From positions 499,930-563,929 of the forward strand of contig NZ_JAKCWP010000002.1 of NCBI RefSeq assembly GCF_028767125.1: a stretch of DNA of 64,000 nt, read 5' to 3'. This stretch comes from Chelativorans sp. YIM 93263. Its GTDB lineage: Bacteria > Pseudomonadota > Alphaproteobacteria > Rhizobiales > Rhizobiaceae. This document shows positions 46,293 through 54,995 of the stretch, piece after piece. How positions within the stretch are numbered: the stretch's first letter is position 1; every line of letters begins with the position of its first letter. Both the position numbers and the translations under genes were made by a program. A model generated the notes under the pieces. The model was given only the letters and a program-made list of their open reading frames with translations, was not told the DNA's origin and searched no databases.

Positions 46293-47150
46293 ATGAAGCA
46301 ACTGGTTCTGAAAGGAATGGTGGCGGTCGCAGCTATCGCGGCATCCTTCGGCACCACTACGACGGCTGCCAACGCCCAGAGCACTCTGGAGCGTGCCCAG
46401 GAAGAGGGCTACATCCGCGTGGGTTTTGCCAATGAAGCCCCCTTCGGCTTCGCCACACCGGATGGCACGCTGACCGGGGAATCGCCCGAAGTGGCCAAGG
46501 CCGTTCTCGGGCGAATGGGTATTGAGGAGGTCGATGGCGTATTGACCGAGTTCGGCTCGCTTATCCCCGGGCTCATGGCCGGACGCTTCGACATCATCGC
46601 CGCCGGCATGTTCATTACGCCAGAGCGTTGCGAGCAGGTGCAGTTCTCAGAACCCTCCTATGGTATTGGCCAGGCCCTGCTCGTTCAGGAAGGCAATCCG
46701 GAAAACATCGTCGACTACGGCAGCATCGCCGACAACAGCGATCTGACGCTCGCCGTCATGGCTGGCGCCGTCGAGGGCGGCTATGCCGAGGACGCCGGGA
46801 TTCCCGATGATCAAATCATCATTCTTCCGGATCAGGCGAGCCTCGTCAGTGCGGTTGGGTCGGGACGCGCCGACGCTGCAGCATTGACCGCGCTTTCCAT
46901 TCAGCGCATGGCCGAGAACAATGACGGCGTCGAATCCACCGAACCCTTCTCCGAGGTCGCCGGTCAATCGGTCATGGGCCATGGCGGCTTCGCTTTCCGG
47001 CCCGACGACACCGAGCTTTATGAAGCCTTTAACGAGCAGTTGCAGGAGTTCATAGGCACGGAGGAGCACATCGAACTCGTCTCCGAGTTCGGATTTGGCG
47101 AAGGTTACCTGCCGACGGCAACCACGGAAGAGCTTTGCGCCGGCGAATGA
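46293..47150 (+). CDS. ehuB: Ectoine/hydroxyectoine-binding periplasmic protein EhuB
   Basis: A 285-residue solute-binding protein of the polar amino acid family. The signal peptide is residues 1-28, cleaved after AANA. The mature part carries YIRVGFANEAPFGFATPDG, LTEFGSLIPGLMAGRFDIIA and AAGMFITPERCEQVQFSEPS, characteristic of EhuB. It captures ectoines with high affinity and delivers them to EhuCD. GGGAGG lies 7 bases before ATG 46293; the open frame extends far upstream through doeA antisense and is not coding there. It is first in the ehuBCDA-eutBC operon. Confidence 0.95.
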   Translation: MKQLVLKGMVAVAAIAASFGTTTTAANAQSTLERAQEEGYIRVGFANEAPFGFATPDGTLTGESPEVAKAVLGRMGIEEVDGVLTEFGSLIPGLMAGRFDIIAAGMFITPERCEQVQFSEPSYGIGQALLVQEGNPENIVDYGSIADNSDLTLAVMAGAVEGGYAEDAGIPDDQIIILPDQASLVSAVGSGRADAAALTALSIQRMAENNDGVESTEPFSEVAGQSVMGHGGFAFRPDDTELYEAFNEQLQEFIGTEEHIELVSEFGFGEGYLPTATTEELCAGE

Positions 47151-47279
47151 ACCGGCCTGGCCGGCGCCGACAAACGGCGCCGGCGCTTTAATACCGCAAT
47201 GATGCCACCTGCAGAGAATGGGGAACGATGCGGTGGTCGGCGCTTACGCTCAGCGCATCGATGAATGAGGGGAGACGCG

Positions 47280-48002
47280 ATGCAGCTTCGCCCGCTCGCG
47301 GTCTGTGCAATCATCTTCTTCACAGCGGGACTGGCCATTTCCAGTTTCGCAGGCTTCCGCGAATTCATCCCCGGACTCCTTGAAGGTGGCTTGATCACAA
47401 TTCAGATCACGCTAGGAGGCGCGGTGGTTGCGATCGTCATGGCGCTTCTCGGGGCCATGGCGAAGATGTACGGCATCGGGCCGATCCGCTGGATCGCGGT
47501 CGCTTACATCGAGGTCTTTCGCGGCACGTCGGCGCTCGTGCAGCTCTTCTGGTTGTTTTTCGTTCTCCCCCACTTCGGCATAGTTCTCGACCCGATGACG
47601 GTGGCAATCGTTGCCCTTGGTCTGAACATCGGTGCTTATGGCGCGGAGGTTATCCGCGGCGCGGTCAATTCCGTGCCGCGCGGTCAGTGGGAGGCCTCCG
47701 TCGCCCTGAACATGCCGCGGGCGCTGTCTCTGCGGCGGATCATCCTGCCGCAGGCCTTTGTCGCCATGATCCCGCCCTGGGGCAATCTGTTTATCGAGCT
47801 CCTCAAGGCAACGGCTCTGGTTTCACTGATTACGATTTCCGATCTCACCTTCAGGGCGCAGCAGATGAACCAGATCACCTTCCGCACGGTTGAAATCTTC
47901 ACCATCGTGCTGATCGTCTACCTCGCTCTTTCAGTTTTGATCACGGTGGGCATGCGCACGCTGGAAACCTTTGCCGCCCGTGGCATCGCGCGGGGGAGGT
48001 AA
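47280..48002 (+). CDS. ehuC: Ectoine ABC transporter permease EhuC
   Basis: A 240-residue inner-membrane permease of the His/Glu/polar amino acid type with five to six helices. The EAA loop contacting EhuA is [32 protein letters not shown] 47280 has GAGGGGAGA upstream and is preferred to the ATG 5 codons earlier. A 129-base gap follows ehuB, which may allow the binding protein to be made in excess. It overlaps nothing and ehuD follows directly. Confidence 0.93.
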   Translation: MQLRPLAVCAIIFFTAGLAISSFAGFREFIPGLLEGGLITIQITLGGAVVAIVMALLGAMAKMYGIGPIRWIAVAYIEVFRGTSALVQLFWLFFVLPHFGIVLDPMTVAIVALGLNIGAYGAEVIRGAVNSVPRGQWEASVALNMPRALSLRRIILPQAFVAMIPPWGNLFIELLKATALVSLITISDLTFRAQQMNQITFRTVEIFTIVLIVYLALSVLITVGMRTLETFAARGIARGR

Positions 48003-48003
48003 T

Positions 48004-48681
48004 ATGCTCTGGGACTGGAACTACGTCTGGGAGATCATGCCGGCGCTCCTGCGCGCCTCCATTGTGACCGTTCAGGCAACACTATTGGGCTTCGTCCTCG
48101 CTGCTGTTCTCGGGCTGATCTTCGCCATCCTACGCATGTCGCGGTCAAACTGGATTTCCATTCCAACGGCGGGGTTTGTGGAGTTCATCCGCTCCACACC
48201 GGTGCTGATCCAGATTTTCTTTGTCTTCTTCGTCTTTCCCGAATTCGGCATCGTACTGCCGGCCATGGTGGCAGGCGTGATCGCCCTCGGGCTGCACTAT
48301 GGCACCTATTGCTCGGAGGTTTATCGCGCCGGGCTGGAAAACATTCCAAGAGGCCAGTGGGAGGCTTCGATCGCCCTCAATCTGAGCCCCTACATCACGT
48401 TCCGTGACATTATCATTCCCCAGGCGATCCCGCCGGTTATTCCTGCGCTGGGCAATTATCTCGTGGCGCTGTTCAAGGAGACGCCGCTGCTTTCGGCCAT
48501 TGCAGTCCTGGAATTGATGCAAACTGCGAAAATTCTCGGCTCGGAGAATTTTCGCTATGTTGAGCCGATGACGCTCGTGGGCGGATTCTTCCTTGTTATG
48601 AGCATCGTGGCGGCCGCCGGCATCCGCCAGGTAGAAGCCTACCTGAACCGCACCCTGCGAAACCCCGGAGGCGCGCGATGA
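48004..48681 (+). CDS. ehuD: Ectoine ABC transporter permease EhuD
   Basis: A 225-residue second permease, a paralogue of EhuC, with the EAA loop [29 protein letters not shown]. It forms the heterodimeric channel with EhuC. ATG 48004 has GGGGGAGG four bases upstream and starts one base after the ehuC stop. Its stop overlaps the ehuA start (ATGA), so EhuD and EhuA are coupled. Confidence 0.93.
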   Translation: MLWDWNYVWEIMPALLRASIVTVQATLLGFVLAAVLGLIFAILRMSRSNWISIPTAGFVEFIRSTPVLIQIFFVFFVFPEFGIVLPAMVAGVIALGLHYGTYCSEVYRAGLENIPRGQWEASIALNLSPYITFRDIIIPQAIPPVIPALGNYLVALFKETPLLSAIAVLELMQTAKILGSENFRYVEPMTLVGGFFLVMSIVAAAGIRQVEAYLNRTLRNPGGAR

Positions 48682-49454
48682 CCACTCCGATGGTCAAGTT
48701 CGACAACGTCACCAAGCGCTATGGATCGCTGACCGTTCTCGATTCGCTTAATCTCGACATAGCGTCGAACGAGAAGGTCGCCATTATCGGCCCCTCGGGC
48801 TCCGGCAAGACGACCGTGCTGCGTATGCTGATGACGCTCGAGCGCATTAACGAAGGCATTATCTATGTCGACGGCGAGCCCATGACGCATATGGAGCGGA
48901 ACGGCAAGCTGGTCCCCGCCAACGAACGCCATCTGCGCCGTGTGCGCGGCAATGTCGGCATGGTGTTTCAGCACTTCAATCTTTTCCCCCACATGTCGGC
49001 AATGAAGAACTGCATGGAGGCGCCGATCCACGTCCTGGGCCTTTCCAAGCAGGAGGCGGCCGACCGCGCGGCGGAGCTTCTCGACATGGTGGGGCTCGGC
49101 GACAAGAAGGACCAGTATCCCAGCCAGCTTTCCGGCGGCCAGCAGCAACGCGTGGCGATCGCGCGGGCCCTTGCCATGCGTCCCAAGGTAATGTTGTTCG
49201 ACGAGGTGACCTCCGCGCTCGACCCGGAGCTTGTCGGCGAAGTTTTGAACGTCATCCGCAAGTTGGGCACGGAACACAACCTGACCATGTTGATGGTCAC
49301 GCACCAAATGGGTTTCGCGCGCGAATTTGCCGACCGCGTCTGCTTTTTCTATGGTGGTAAAATCGCCGAGTCGGGCAAGCCGAGTGAAATCTTCAGCAAT
49401 CCCAAAGAGGAACGCACACGGCAGTTCCTGAGCGCCGTTCTGGAGGCAAGCTGA
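48678..49454 (+). CDS. ehuA: Ectoine ABC transporter ATPase EhuA
   Basis: A 258-residue ABC ATPase that energises ectoine import. Walker A is GPSGSGKTT, the Q-loop is [11 protein letters not shown], the signature is LSGGQQQR, Walker B is [13 protein letters not shown] and the H-loop is MVTHQM. It overlaps ehuD by four bases at the start and eutB by one base at the end (TGATG), tying transport and catabolism into one operon. Confidence 0.95.
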   Translation: MTTPMVKFDNVTKRYGSLTVLDSLNLDIASNEKVAIIGPSGSGKTTVLRMLMTLERINEGIIYVDGEPMTHMERNGKLVPANERHLRRVRGNVGMVFQHFNLFPHMSAMKNCMEAPIHVLGLSKQEAADRAAELLDMVGLGDKKDQYPSQLSGGQQQRVAIARALAMRPKVMLFDEVTSALDPELVGEVLNVIRKLGTEHNLTMLMVTHQMGFAREFADRVCFFYGGKIAESGKPSEIFSNPKEERTRQFLSAVLEAS

Positions 49455-50473
49455 TGGCGACGACCGCGCTGGCGCTAGCCGATATCCTGGACGCTCGCCG
49501 AAGGATGGAAGGTGTAGCCACCCTTGACACACCGCTCGTCCCCTCCCCCTTTCTGAGCGAGGTCGCCGGCAGGGATGTTTTCCTGAAGCTGGAGATTGCC
49601 CAGGCCACCGGCGCCTTCAAGCTGCGTGGCGCGGCAAATGCAGTTGCGCTGCTGCCGCCGGAGACGGAGGGAGTAACCTGCTGCTCCACCGGCAATCACG
49701 GACGCGGAGTGGCGTATGCCGCGGCAAAGCGAGGCCTACGTGCCGTCATCTGCATGTCCACGCTGGTACCGAAGGCAAAGGTGGAGGGCATCCGCGCGCT
49801 CGGCGCGGAAGTGTGCATCGCCGGCAAGAGCCAGGACGAGGCGCAGGCGGAAAGCGAGAGGCTGGTGCGGGAGGAAGGCCTGACGGAGATCGCGCCTTTC
49901 GATGCCCTGCCCGTTATCGCCGGCCAGGGAACTATCGGACTGGAACTGATGGAGCAGAGGCCGGATTTGGAAACAGTCCTCATTCCGCTGTCGGGCGGTG
50001 GACTGGCCGGCGGCGTCGCGTTTGCGCTGAAACGCATCAAACCATCTATCCGCGTCATCGGCATCACCATGGATCGGGGGGCCGCCATGCATGCCGCGCT
50101 GCAGGCCGGCCGGCCGGCGGAAGTGACCGAGGTGGAAAGTCTGGCCGACTCTCTGGGAGGCGGCATCGGCGTTGACAACCGCTATTCCTTCTCGTTGTGT
50201 CGCGACTGCCTGGACGACGTGGTACTCGTGACCGAGGAGGAGATCTACCGCGCCATGCAGGCCCATTATTACGAGGACCGCATCGTCTGCGAGGGCGCGA
50301 GCGCTGTCGGTGCCGCGGCCCTGATGGCCGGAAAGCTGGGGGTGGTCAAAGGTCCGCTTGCCACCATCATCACCGGACGCAATGTGGATATGGCCGTCTA
50401 CACCGACATCGTGAACGGGCGTGACGTTCAACTTGGAGATTACCTGCTCAAAGGCGCCGCCTATGTCGCATGA
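49454..50473 (+). CDS. eutB: EutB, PLP-dependent hydroxyectoine-catabolic dehydratase
   Basis: A 339-residue PLP fold-type II enzyme of the threonine dehydratase / serine racemase family. The PLP lysine is in ATGAFKLRGAANA, and the phosphate-binding loop is SGGGLAGGVAFAL. Located between ehuA and eutC, it corresponds to EutB, which with EutC (and EutA in other bacteria) is thought to convert hydroxyectoine-derived compounds into the ectoine route. The exact reaction is inferred from studied relatives. It is coupled to ehuA and overlaps eutC by 11 bases. Confidence 0.87.
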   Translation: MATTALALADILDARRRMEGVATLDTPLVPSPFLSEVAGRDVFLKLEIAQATGAFKLRGAANAVALLPPETEGVTCCSTGNHGRGVAYAAAKRGLRAVICMSTLVPKAKVEGIRALGAEVCIAGKSQDEAQAESERLVREEGLTEIAPFDALPVIAGQGTIGLELMEQRPDLETVLIPLSGGGLAGGVAFALKRIKPSIRVIGITMDRGAAMHAALQAGRPAEVTEVESLADSLGGGIGVDNRYSFSLCRDCLDDVVLVTEEEIYRAMQAHYYEDRIVCEGASAVGAAALMAGKLGVVKGPLATIITGRNVDMAVYTDIVNGRDVQLGDYLLKGAAYVA

Positions 50474-51452
50474 TATTCTTATCCTGACCGAAACCGAATT
50501 GCGCAAGGCCGTTCATCTCGACACTCAGGTGGTTGAAACGGTCGAGCAGGCATTTGCCGCGCTCGGCACCGGGAAGGTCATCATGCCGCCTATTCTTTCG
50601 ATGGCCATTGCCGAAGCGAATGGCGAGGTGGACGTGAAGACGGCCTATATTCCCGGTTTCGAAGGCTTTGCGATAAAGGTCAGCCCGGGGTTTTTCGACA
50701 ATCCGAAGATCGGACTGCCGAGCCTCAATGGCCTGATGATCCTCTTCTCGGCAAAAACCGGGCTGGTCCAGGCCGTGCTGCTCGACAACGGATACCTTAC
50801 GGACGTGCGCACGGCCGCTGCGGGCGCCGTCGCCGCCAAACATCTGGCGCCCCAGAAGGTGGAGACGGCCGGCGTTATGGGAACCGGCGTGCAGGCGCGC
50901 CTTCAGATTGAGGCTGCCCATCTGGTACGCCCGTTCGAGCGGGTCCTCGTCTGGGGCCGTAATCCGGAAAAAGCACAGGCTTGCGCCAATGATATTGCTG
51001 TGAAGCTCGGCATCGAAGCGAGCGCAGAGAGCGATCCGGCCCGGCTTGTGGCGGAAAGCCAGCTCGTTGTTACCACGACACCCGCGGAAGAGCCGATCTT
51101 CAAGGCAGAATGGCTACATCCCGGCCTGCATGTGACGGCCATGGGCTCCGACCAGGAGGGAAAGAACGAGATCGAGCCGCGAGCACTGGTCGATGCCGAT
51201 CTCTATGTGGCTGACCGTGTGAGCCAGTGCGAAAAGCTTGGGGAGTTGCGCTCTGCCGTTCACGCGGGGGTATGGACCGGGGCAAAGCCGACCGAGCTTG
51301 GCGAGATTGTCCAGGGCAAGCAAGGCCGCGTCGACGCCGATCAGGTCACCCTATGCGACTTGACGGGCACCGGCGCCCAGGATACGGCAATCGCCACCTT
51401 CGCGCTTTCTACGGCTAGGGAAGCGGGCGCCGGCTCGATCACGAAAAGTTGA
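50463..51452 (+). CDS. eutC: EutC, ornithine cyclodeaminase-like enzyme
   Basis: A 329-residue member of the ornithine cyclodeaminase / mu-crystallin family with a C-terminal Rossmann fold: TAGVMGTGVQARLQIEAA binds NAD, and DVKTAYIPGFEGFAIKVSPGF and NGYLTDVRTAAAGAVAAKH form the active site. The position after eutB identifies it as EutC of the hydroxyectoine branch. ATG 50463 lies inside the end of eutB, so the two are translationally coupled. It closes the ehuBCDA-eutBC operon. Confidence 0.88.
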   Translation: MSHDILILTETELRKAVHLDTQVVETVEQAFAALGTGKVIMPPILSMAIAEANGEVDVKTAYIPGFEGFAIKVSPGFFDNPKIGLPSLNGLMILFSAKTGLVQAVLLDNGYLTDVRTAAAGAVAAKHLAPQKVETAGVMGTGVQARLQIEAAHLVRPFERVLVWGRNPEKAQACANDIAVKLGIEASAESDPARLVAESQLVVTTTPAEEPIFKAEWLHPGLHVTAMGSDQEGKNEIEPRALVDADLYVADRVSQCEKLGELRSAVHAGVWTGAKPTELGEIVQGKQGRVDADQVTLCDLTGTGAQDTAIATFALSTAREAGAGSITKS

Positions 51453-51519
51453 TATTGGCAGCGCTGCCGCGCCCCCTTCAGCACGGAATTCCCCACAACG
51501 GAGGTGGTTGGCGGACGCA

Positions 51520-51546
51520 AAAAGCACGGCATATTCCTGCCGTGCC
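51520..51546 (-). terminator. Minus-strand intrinsic terminator between eutC and doeX
   Basis: GCACGGCA pairs perfectly with TGCCGTGC around a TATTCC loop. On the minus strand five T residues follow. It would stop antisense transcription into eutC; on the plus strand the hairpin has no T-tract. Confidence 0.75.
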
Positions 51547-51652
51547 AGCGGACGATTCCCTTGGCGAAGGGACAATTCTTCACGTTCTGGGAAAAGGTCC
51601 AATAAACCAACCTGGGGCAGGATATCCACCGCAGGGAAATACAGGAATGTGA

Positions 51653-52153
51653 ATGCTCAAGCTCGACGATCGCGACCTGAAAATTCTTTCCATTCTTCAG
51701 AAGGAAGGCCGCATATCCAAAACCGCACTCGCCGAGCGGGTAAACCTTACGCCGGCTCCCTGCTGGGAACGTCTCAAGAGGCTGGAAGAGGCTGGTATCA
51801 TCAGGGGTTATCACGCCGACATCGCGCTGAACAGGATCGTGCCGCACGTCGTTATCTTCATGGCGGCGGAGCTGGAAGGGCACCGGGCGGAAAACTTCCA
51901 GCTCTTCGAACGCTCGGTGCAGAAGATTGACGAGATCGTCGGCTGCTGGGCCGTGGGCGGCGGCTTCGATTACATTCTCCAGGTCGTCGCACGCGATATA
52001 GACGCCTACCAGCGCCTGGTGGATCAGCTCCTGGAAACCCGGCTCGGACTCGTGCGCTATTTCACCTACATCGTGACCAAGCCGGTGAAGAAGCCCTCCG
52101 GAGTTCCGCTTGAGCCGTTTTTATGGACGACCGACGAAGCGCAGAAAGAATAA
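51653..52153 (+). CDS. doeX: Lrp/AsnC-family regulator, DoeX-like
   Basis: A 166-residue Lrp/AsnC regulator: an N-terminal HTH (LDDRDLKILSILQKEGRISKTALAERVNLTPAPCWERLKRLEEAGII) and a C-terminal RAM/ligand-sensing domain. DoeX/AsnC proteins are the usual regulators of ectoine degradation genes and respond to diaminobutyrate-type intermediates, and this gene sits in the middle of the cluster. It starts a second unit downstream of eutC, with ssd, the second M24 gene and the aminotransferase gene. Confidence 0.87.
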   Translation: MLKLDDRDLKILSILQKEGRISKTALAERVNLTPAPCWERLKRLEEAGIIRGYHADIALNRIVPHVVIFMAAELEGHRAENFQLFERSVQKIDEIVGCWAVGGGFDYILQVVARDIDAYQRLVDQLLETRLGLVRYFTYIVTKPVKKPSGVPLEPFLWTTDEAQKE

Positions 52154-52269
52154 GCGGCAAAGGCCGCGATCTAAGAAAAAACGCAGGCTGCACGCTGGGG
52201 ATTTCCAGCGAATTTTTTTCTTCGGAAGCCTTATTTTATGGGCAGAATTCTCAGCCATGGAGTGAGCTG

Positions 52270-53754
52270 ATGTCTGCCCTTGCAGCCCTAGAAAAAACAG
52301 CCCTTTCCGACCTTCAGGATCCGCGGCTCTTTCGCGAATACGCCTATGTCGACGGGCGTTGGGTCGCCGCGACCTTCGACGCAAGTCTCGACGTGATCAA
52401 TCCAGCCGACGGCGCGCGCATCGGCAGCGTGCCCGCGCTTGGCGCAGCGGAGATGGACGAGGCCATCGACGCCGCACACAAGGCGTTTGCCGACTGGTCC
52501 AGGCTTCTGCCCCAGGAACGCGCCGCCTTTTTACGCCGCTGGTACGAGCTGATCGTTGATGCGAAGGAGGATCTTGCCCATCTCATGGTCCTCGAACAAG
52601 GCAAGCCTCTTTCCGAAGCCCGTGGCGAGATCGACTATGCGGCGTCCTTCATCGATTTCTATGCCGAGGAAGCCAAGCGCATGAACGTGGAAAGCGTGAC
52701 CTCGCACCTGCCGGATGCGGAGATGCGCATTTCACGCGAGCCCATCGGCGTGGCGGGGCTGGTTACGCCCTGGAACTTTCCTTCCGCCATGCTGACCCGC
52801 AAGGCGGCCGCCGCGCTTGCCGCCGGCTGCACCGTGGTTGCACACCCTTCCTCCGAAACGCCGTTCTCGGCGCTGGCCCTGGCCGAACTCGCCGAACGCG
52901 CGGGCATTCCCGCCGGCGGGTTCAACGTGCTGACCGGCAAGGCATCCGAGGTCGTCGGGGCCATGACCGCATCGGCCAAGGTTCGCGCTCTCTCATTCAC
53001 CGGCTCGACCGAGATCGGCCGCCTGCTTTATGGTCAGTCCGCCCCCACCGTCAAAAAGTTGGTGATGGAGCTCGGCGGGCATGCCCCATTCATCGCCTTC
53101 GCCGACTGCGACCTGGACCGCGCGGTGGAGAGCGCCATGATCGCAAAATTTGCGACCTCCGGCCAGGACTGCCTGGCAGCGAACCGCTTTTATATCGAGC
53201 GGGCGATCTATGACGACTTTGTGGAGGCGTTCGCCAACAAAGTGCGTGAGCTCACCGTCGGTCCCGGGCTTTCCGATCCCGATATCGGCCCGCTGATCCA
53301 TGGCCGGGCGGTTGGTAAGCAGGAAGAACATGTGACCGACGCACTGGAGAAAGGCGCACGTCTGGTCGTCGGCGGGAAACGCGCCGAAGCAGGCGAGAAT
53401 TTCTTCCAGCCCACGGTCCTGGCAGATGTTCCGGAAGATGCGCAGATCTTCCGCGAGGAGACCTTCGGCCCGGTGGCCGGCTTCACACCGTTCGATGACG
53501 AGGACGATGTGCTCGCCCGCGCGAACGACACCGAAACCGGTCTCGTGGCCTATGTCCACACGCAAAGCCCCACACGTATCGCCCGCTTCTCCAGGGAGCT
53601 GGAATTCGGCATGGTGGCTGTCAACCGCACCAAGATCACCGGCGCGCCCATACCCTTCGGCGGAATCAAGCAGGCCGGACTTGGGCGCGAAGGCTCCCGC
53701 CTCGGAATGGAAGAGTTCACCAACGTCAAGTATGTCTGCGCCGACACGCGCTAG
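52270..53754 (+). CDS. ssd: Succinate-semialdehyde-type dehydrogenase of the ectoine cluster
   Basis: A 494-residue GabD-type aldehyde dehydrogenase. VTPWNFPSAMLTRKAAAALAAGC, the NAD site SFTGSTEIGR, MELGGHAPFIAF and catalytic C301 in SGQDCLAANRFY are complete. In ectoine catabolism such an enzyme (Ssd/DoeC) oxidises aspartate semialdehyde to aspartate. ATG 52270 begins MSALAALEKT; an upstream in-frame stretch overlaps the end of doeX and is rejected. It is second in the doeX unit. Confidence 0.9.
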   Translation: MSALAALEKTALSDLQDPRLFREYAYVDGRWVAATFDASLDVINPADGARIGSVPALGAAEMDEAIDAAHKAFADWSRLLPQERAAFLRRWYELIVDAKEDLAHLMVLEQGKPLSEARGEIDYAASFIDFYAEEAKRMNVESVTSHLPDAEMRISREPIGVAGLVTPWNFPSAMLTRKAAAALAAGCTVVAHPSSETPFSALALAELAERAGIPAGGFNVLTGKASEVVGAMTASAKVRALSFTGSTEIGRLLYGQSAPTVKKLVMELGGHAPFIAFADCDLDRAVESAMIAKFATSGQDCLAANRFYIERAIYDDFVEAFANKVRELTVGPGLSDPDIGPLIHGRAVGKQEEHVTDALEKGARLVVGGKRAEAGENFFQPTVLADVPEDAQIFREETFGPVAGFTPFDDEDDVLARANDTETGLVAYVHTQSPTRIARFSRELEFGMVAVNRTKITGAPIPFGGIKQAGLGREGSRLGMEEFTNVKYVCADTR

Positions 53755-53771
53755 GCCGGAGACGAGCGGAA

Positions 53772-54986
53772 ATGTTCGCGAACCCGTTCACCGATGAGGA
53801 ACTCGGCCGAAGGCTTGAGGCGGTGCGCCGCGCAATGGAAGAGCGCGGGCTGGACATGCTGCTGTTGTCCACGCCGGAGAACATCTTCTATCTGACCGGG
53901 CTCGACCACTGGGGCTATTTTGCGCCGCATCTGCTCGTCGTCCCCATGGAGGGCGAGATGGTGCTCATCACCCGTTCGATGGAGCGCGTCTCCATTGAGC
54001 GGCAAGTGCGCAATGCCCTTTTCGAAGGCCATACAGACAACGAAACGGCCGCGGACCTGGCGGTGCGGCTTCTGAAGGACACGCGCAAAGCAAAAGACCG
54101 TTCTCGCGCTGCCCTGGAACAGGTGGTTGCCGAGATCGAGGAGCAAAGCGACGGCTCTATGCGCATCGGCGTGGAAACCTGGTCTTCCGGCCACCCATAT
54201 GGTTTCGGCTACGCTCTGCGCGCAAGCCTGTCCGACGTTCACTGGGTCGATATCACCGGGCTCGTGGACAAGCTGAGGCTCGTCAAATCACCCGCCGAAC
54301 AGAGACTGATGCGAAAGGCGGCCGGTGTTTCGGATATTGCCGCGAAAGCCGCGATTGACGCGATCGAGGATGGCGCCAGCGAGCGAGCCGTTGTAGCCGA
54401 GTGCCATGCGGCCATGATCCGCGCCGGTGGCGACACGCCCGGTTTCGGCCCGTTCATTCGGCCCGGCGCAAGGCTTGGCGAGGAGCACGCGACCTGGGGC
54501 AACGGTACCTACCGTGCGGGTGAACCGGTCTTCATCGAATTGTCTGGTTGCGTGGGCCGCTATCACTCACCGCTTGGCCGCCTGGTTCATGTCGGCTCGA
54601 TCCGGGACGAGGACGCCCGCATGGCTGAGGTGGCAAGCGACGCCTTTAACGCAGTGCTGGCGGCGCTGCGCCCCGGTGTTTTTGCCCGAGATGTTTATGC
54701 CGCCTGGCAAGCCGTCGTTGACCGGGCCGGCCTTGAACACCACCGCCGCCACCATTGCGGCTATTGTGTCGGCATCGGCTTTCCGCCTTCCTGGACCGGT
54801 GGAAACCGGGTGACGGGGCTGCGGCATGATTCCGATCTCGAAATCAACGAAGGCATGTCCTTCCACATTCTTTCCTGGCTCATGGGCACGGGGATGGGAG
54901 ACTTTTTTGTCTCGAATATCGTCCTGCTGGGGCCAAACGGGGTAGAGGTGCTGACGAAGACACCTCTCGGACCAACAATAAAATAG
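53772..54986 (+). CDS. Second creatinase-fold (M24) hydrolase of the ectoine cluster
   Basis: A 404-residue M24 family protein paralogous to doeA, with a creatinase N-terminal domain (LLLSTPENIFYLTGLDHWGYFAP) and a C-terminal pita-bread fold. As in DoeA, the canonical metal ligands are replaced (FIELSGCVGRYHSP; FHILSWLMGTGMGD), so it is probably a metal-free C-N hydrolase, not a peptidase. It lies between ssd and the aminotransferase gene in the doeX unit. It could act on 5-hydroxyectoine or a cyclic intermediate. No gene symbol is assigned because it is clearly distinct from doeA. Confidence 0.8.
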   Translation: MFANPFTDEELGRRLEAVRRAMEERGLDMLLLSTPENIFYLTGLDHWGYFAPHLLVVPMEGEMVLITRSMERVSIERQVRNALFEGHTDNETAADLAVRLLKDTRKAKDRSRAALEQVVAEIEEQSDGSMRIGVETWSSGHPYGFGYALRASLSDVHWVDITGLVDKLRLVKSPAEQRLMRKAAGVSDIAAKAAIDAIEDGASERAVVAECHAAMIRAGGDTPGFGPFIRPGARLGEEHATWGNGTYRAGEPVFIELSGCVGRYHSPLGRLVHVGSIRDEDARMAEVASDAFNAVLAALRPGVFARDVYAAWQAVVDRAGLEHHRRHHCGYCVGIGFPPSWTGGNRVTGLRHDSDLEINEGMSFHILSWLMGTGMGDFFVSNIVLLGPNGVEVLTKTPLGPTIK

Positions 54987-54995
54987 GAGACCGCC

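Noticed and set aside
49454-50473. Biosynthetic threonine dehydratase IlvA
   Set aside because: The protein is short, lacks the regulatory ACT-like C-terminal domain, and lies in the ehu-eut operon, so EutB is the better call.
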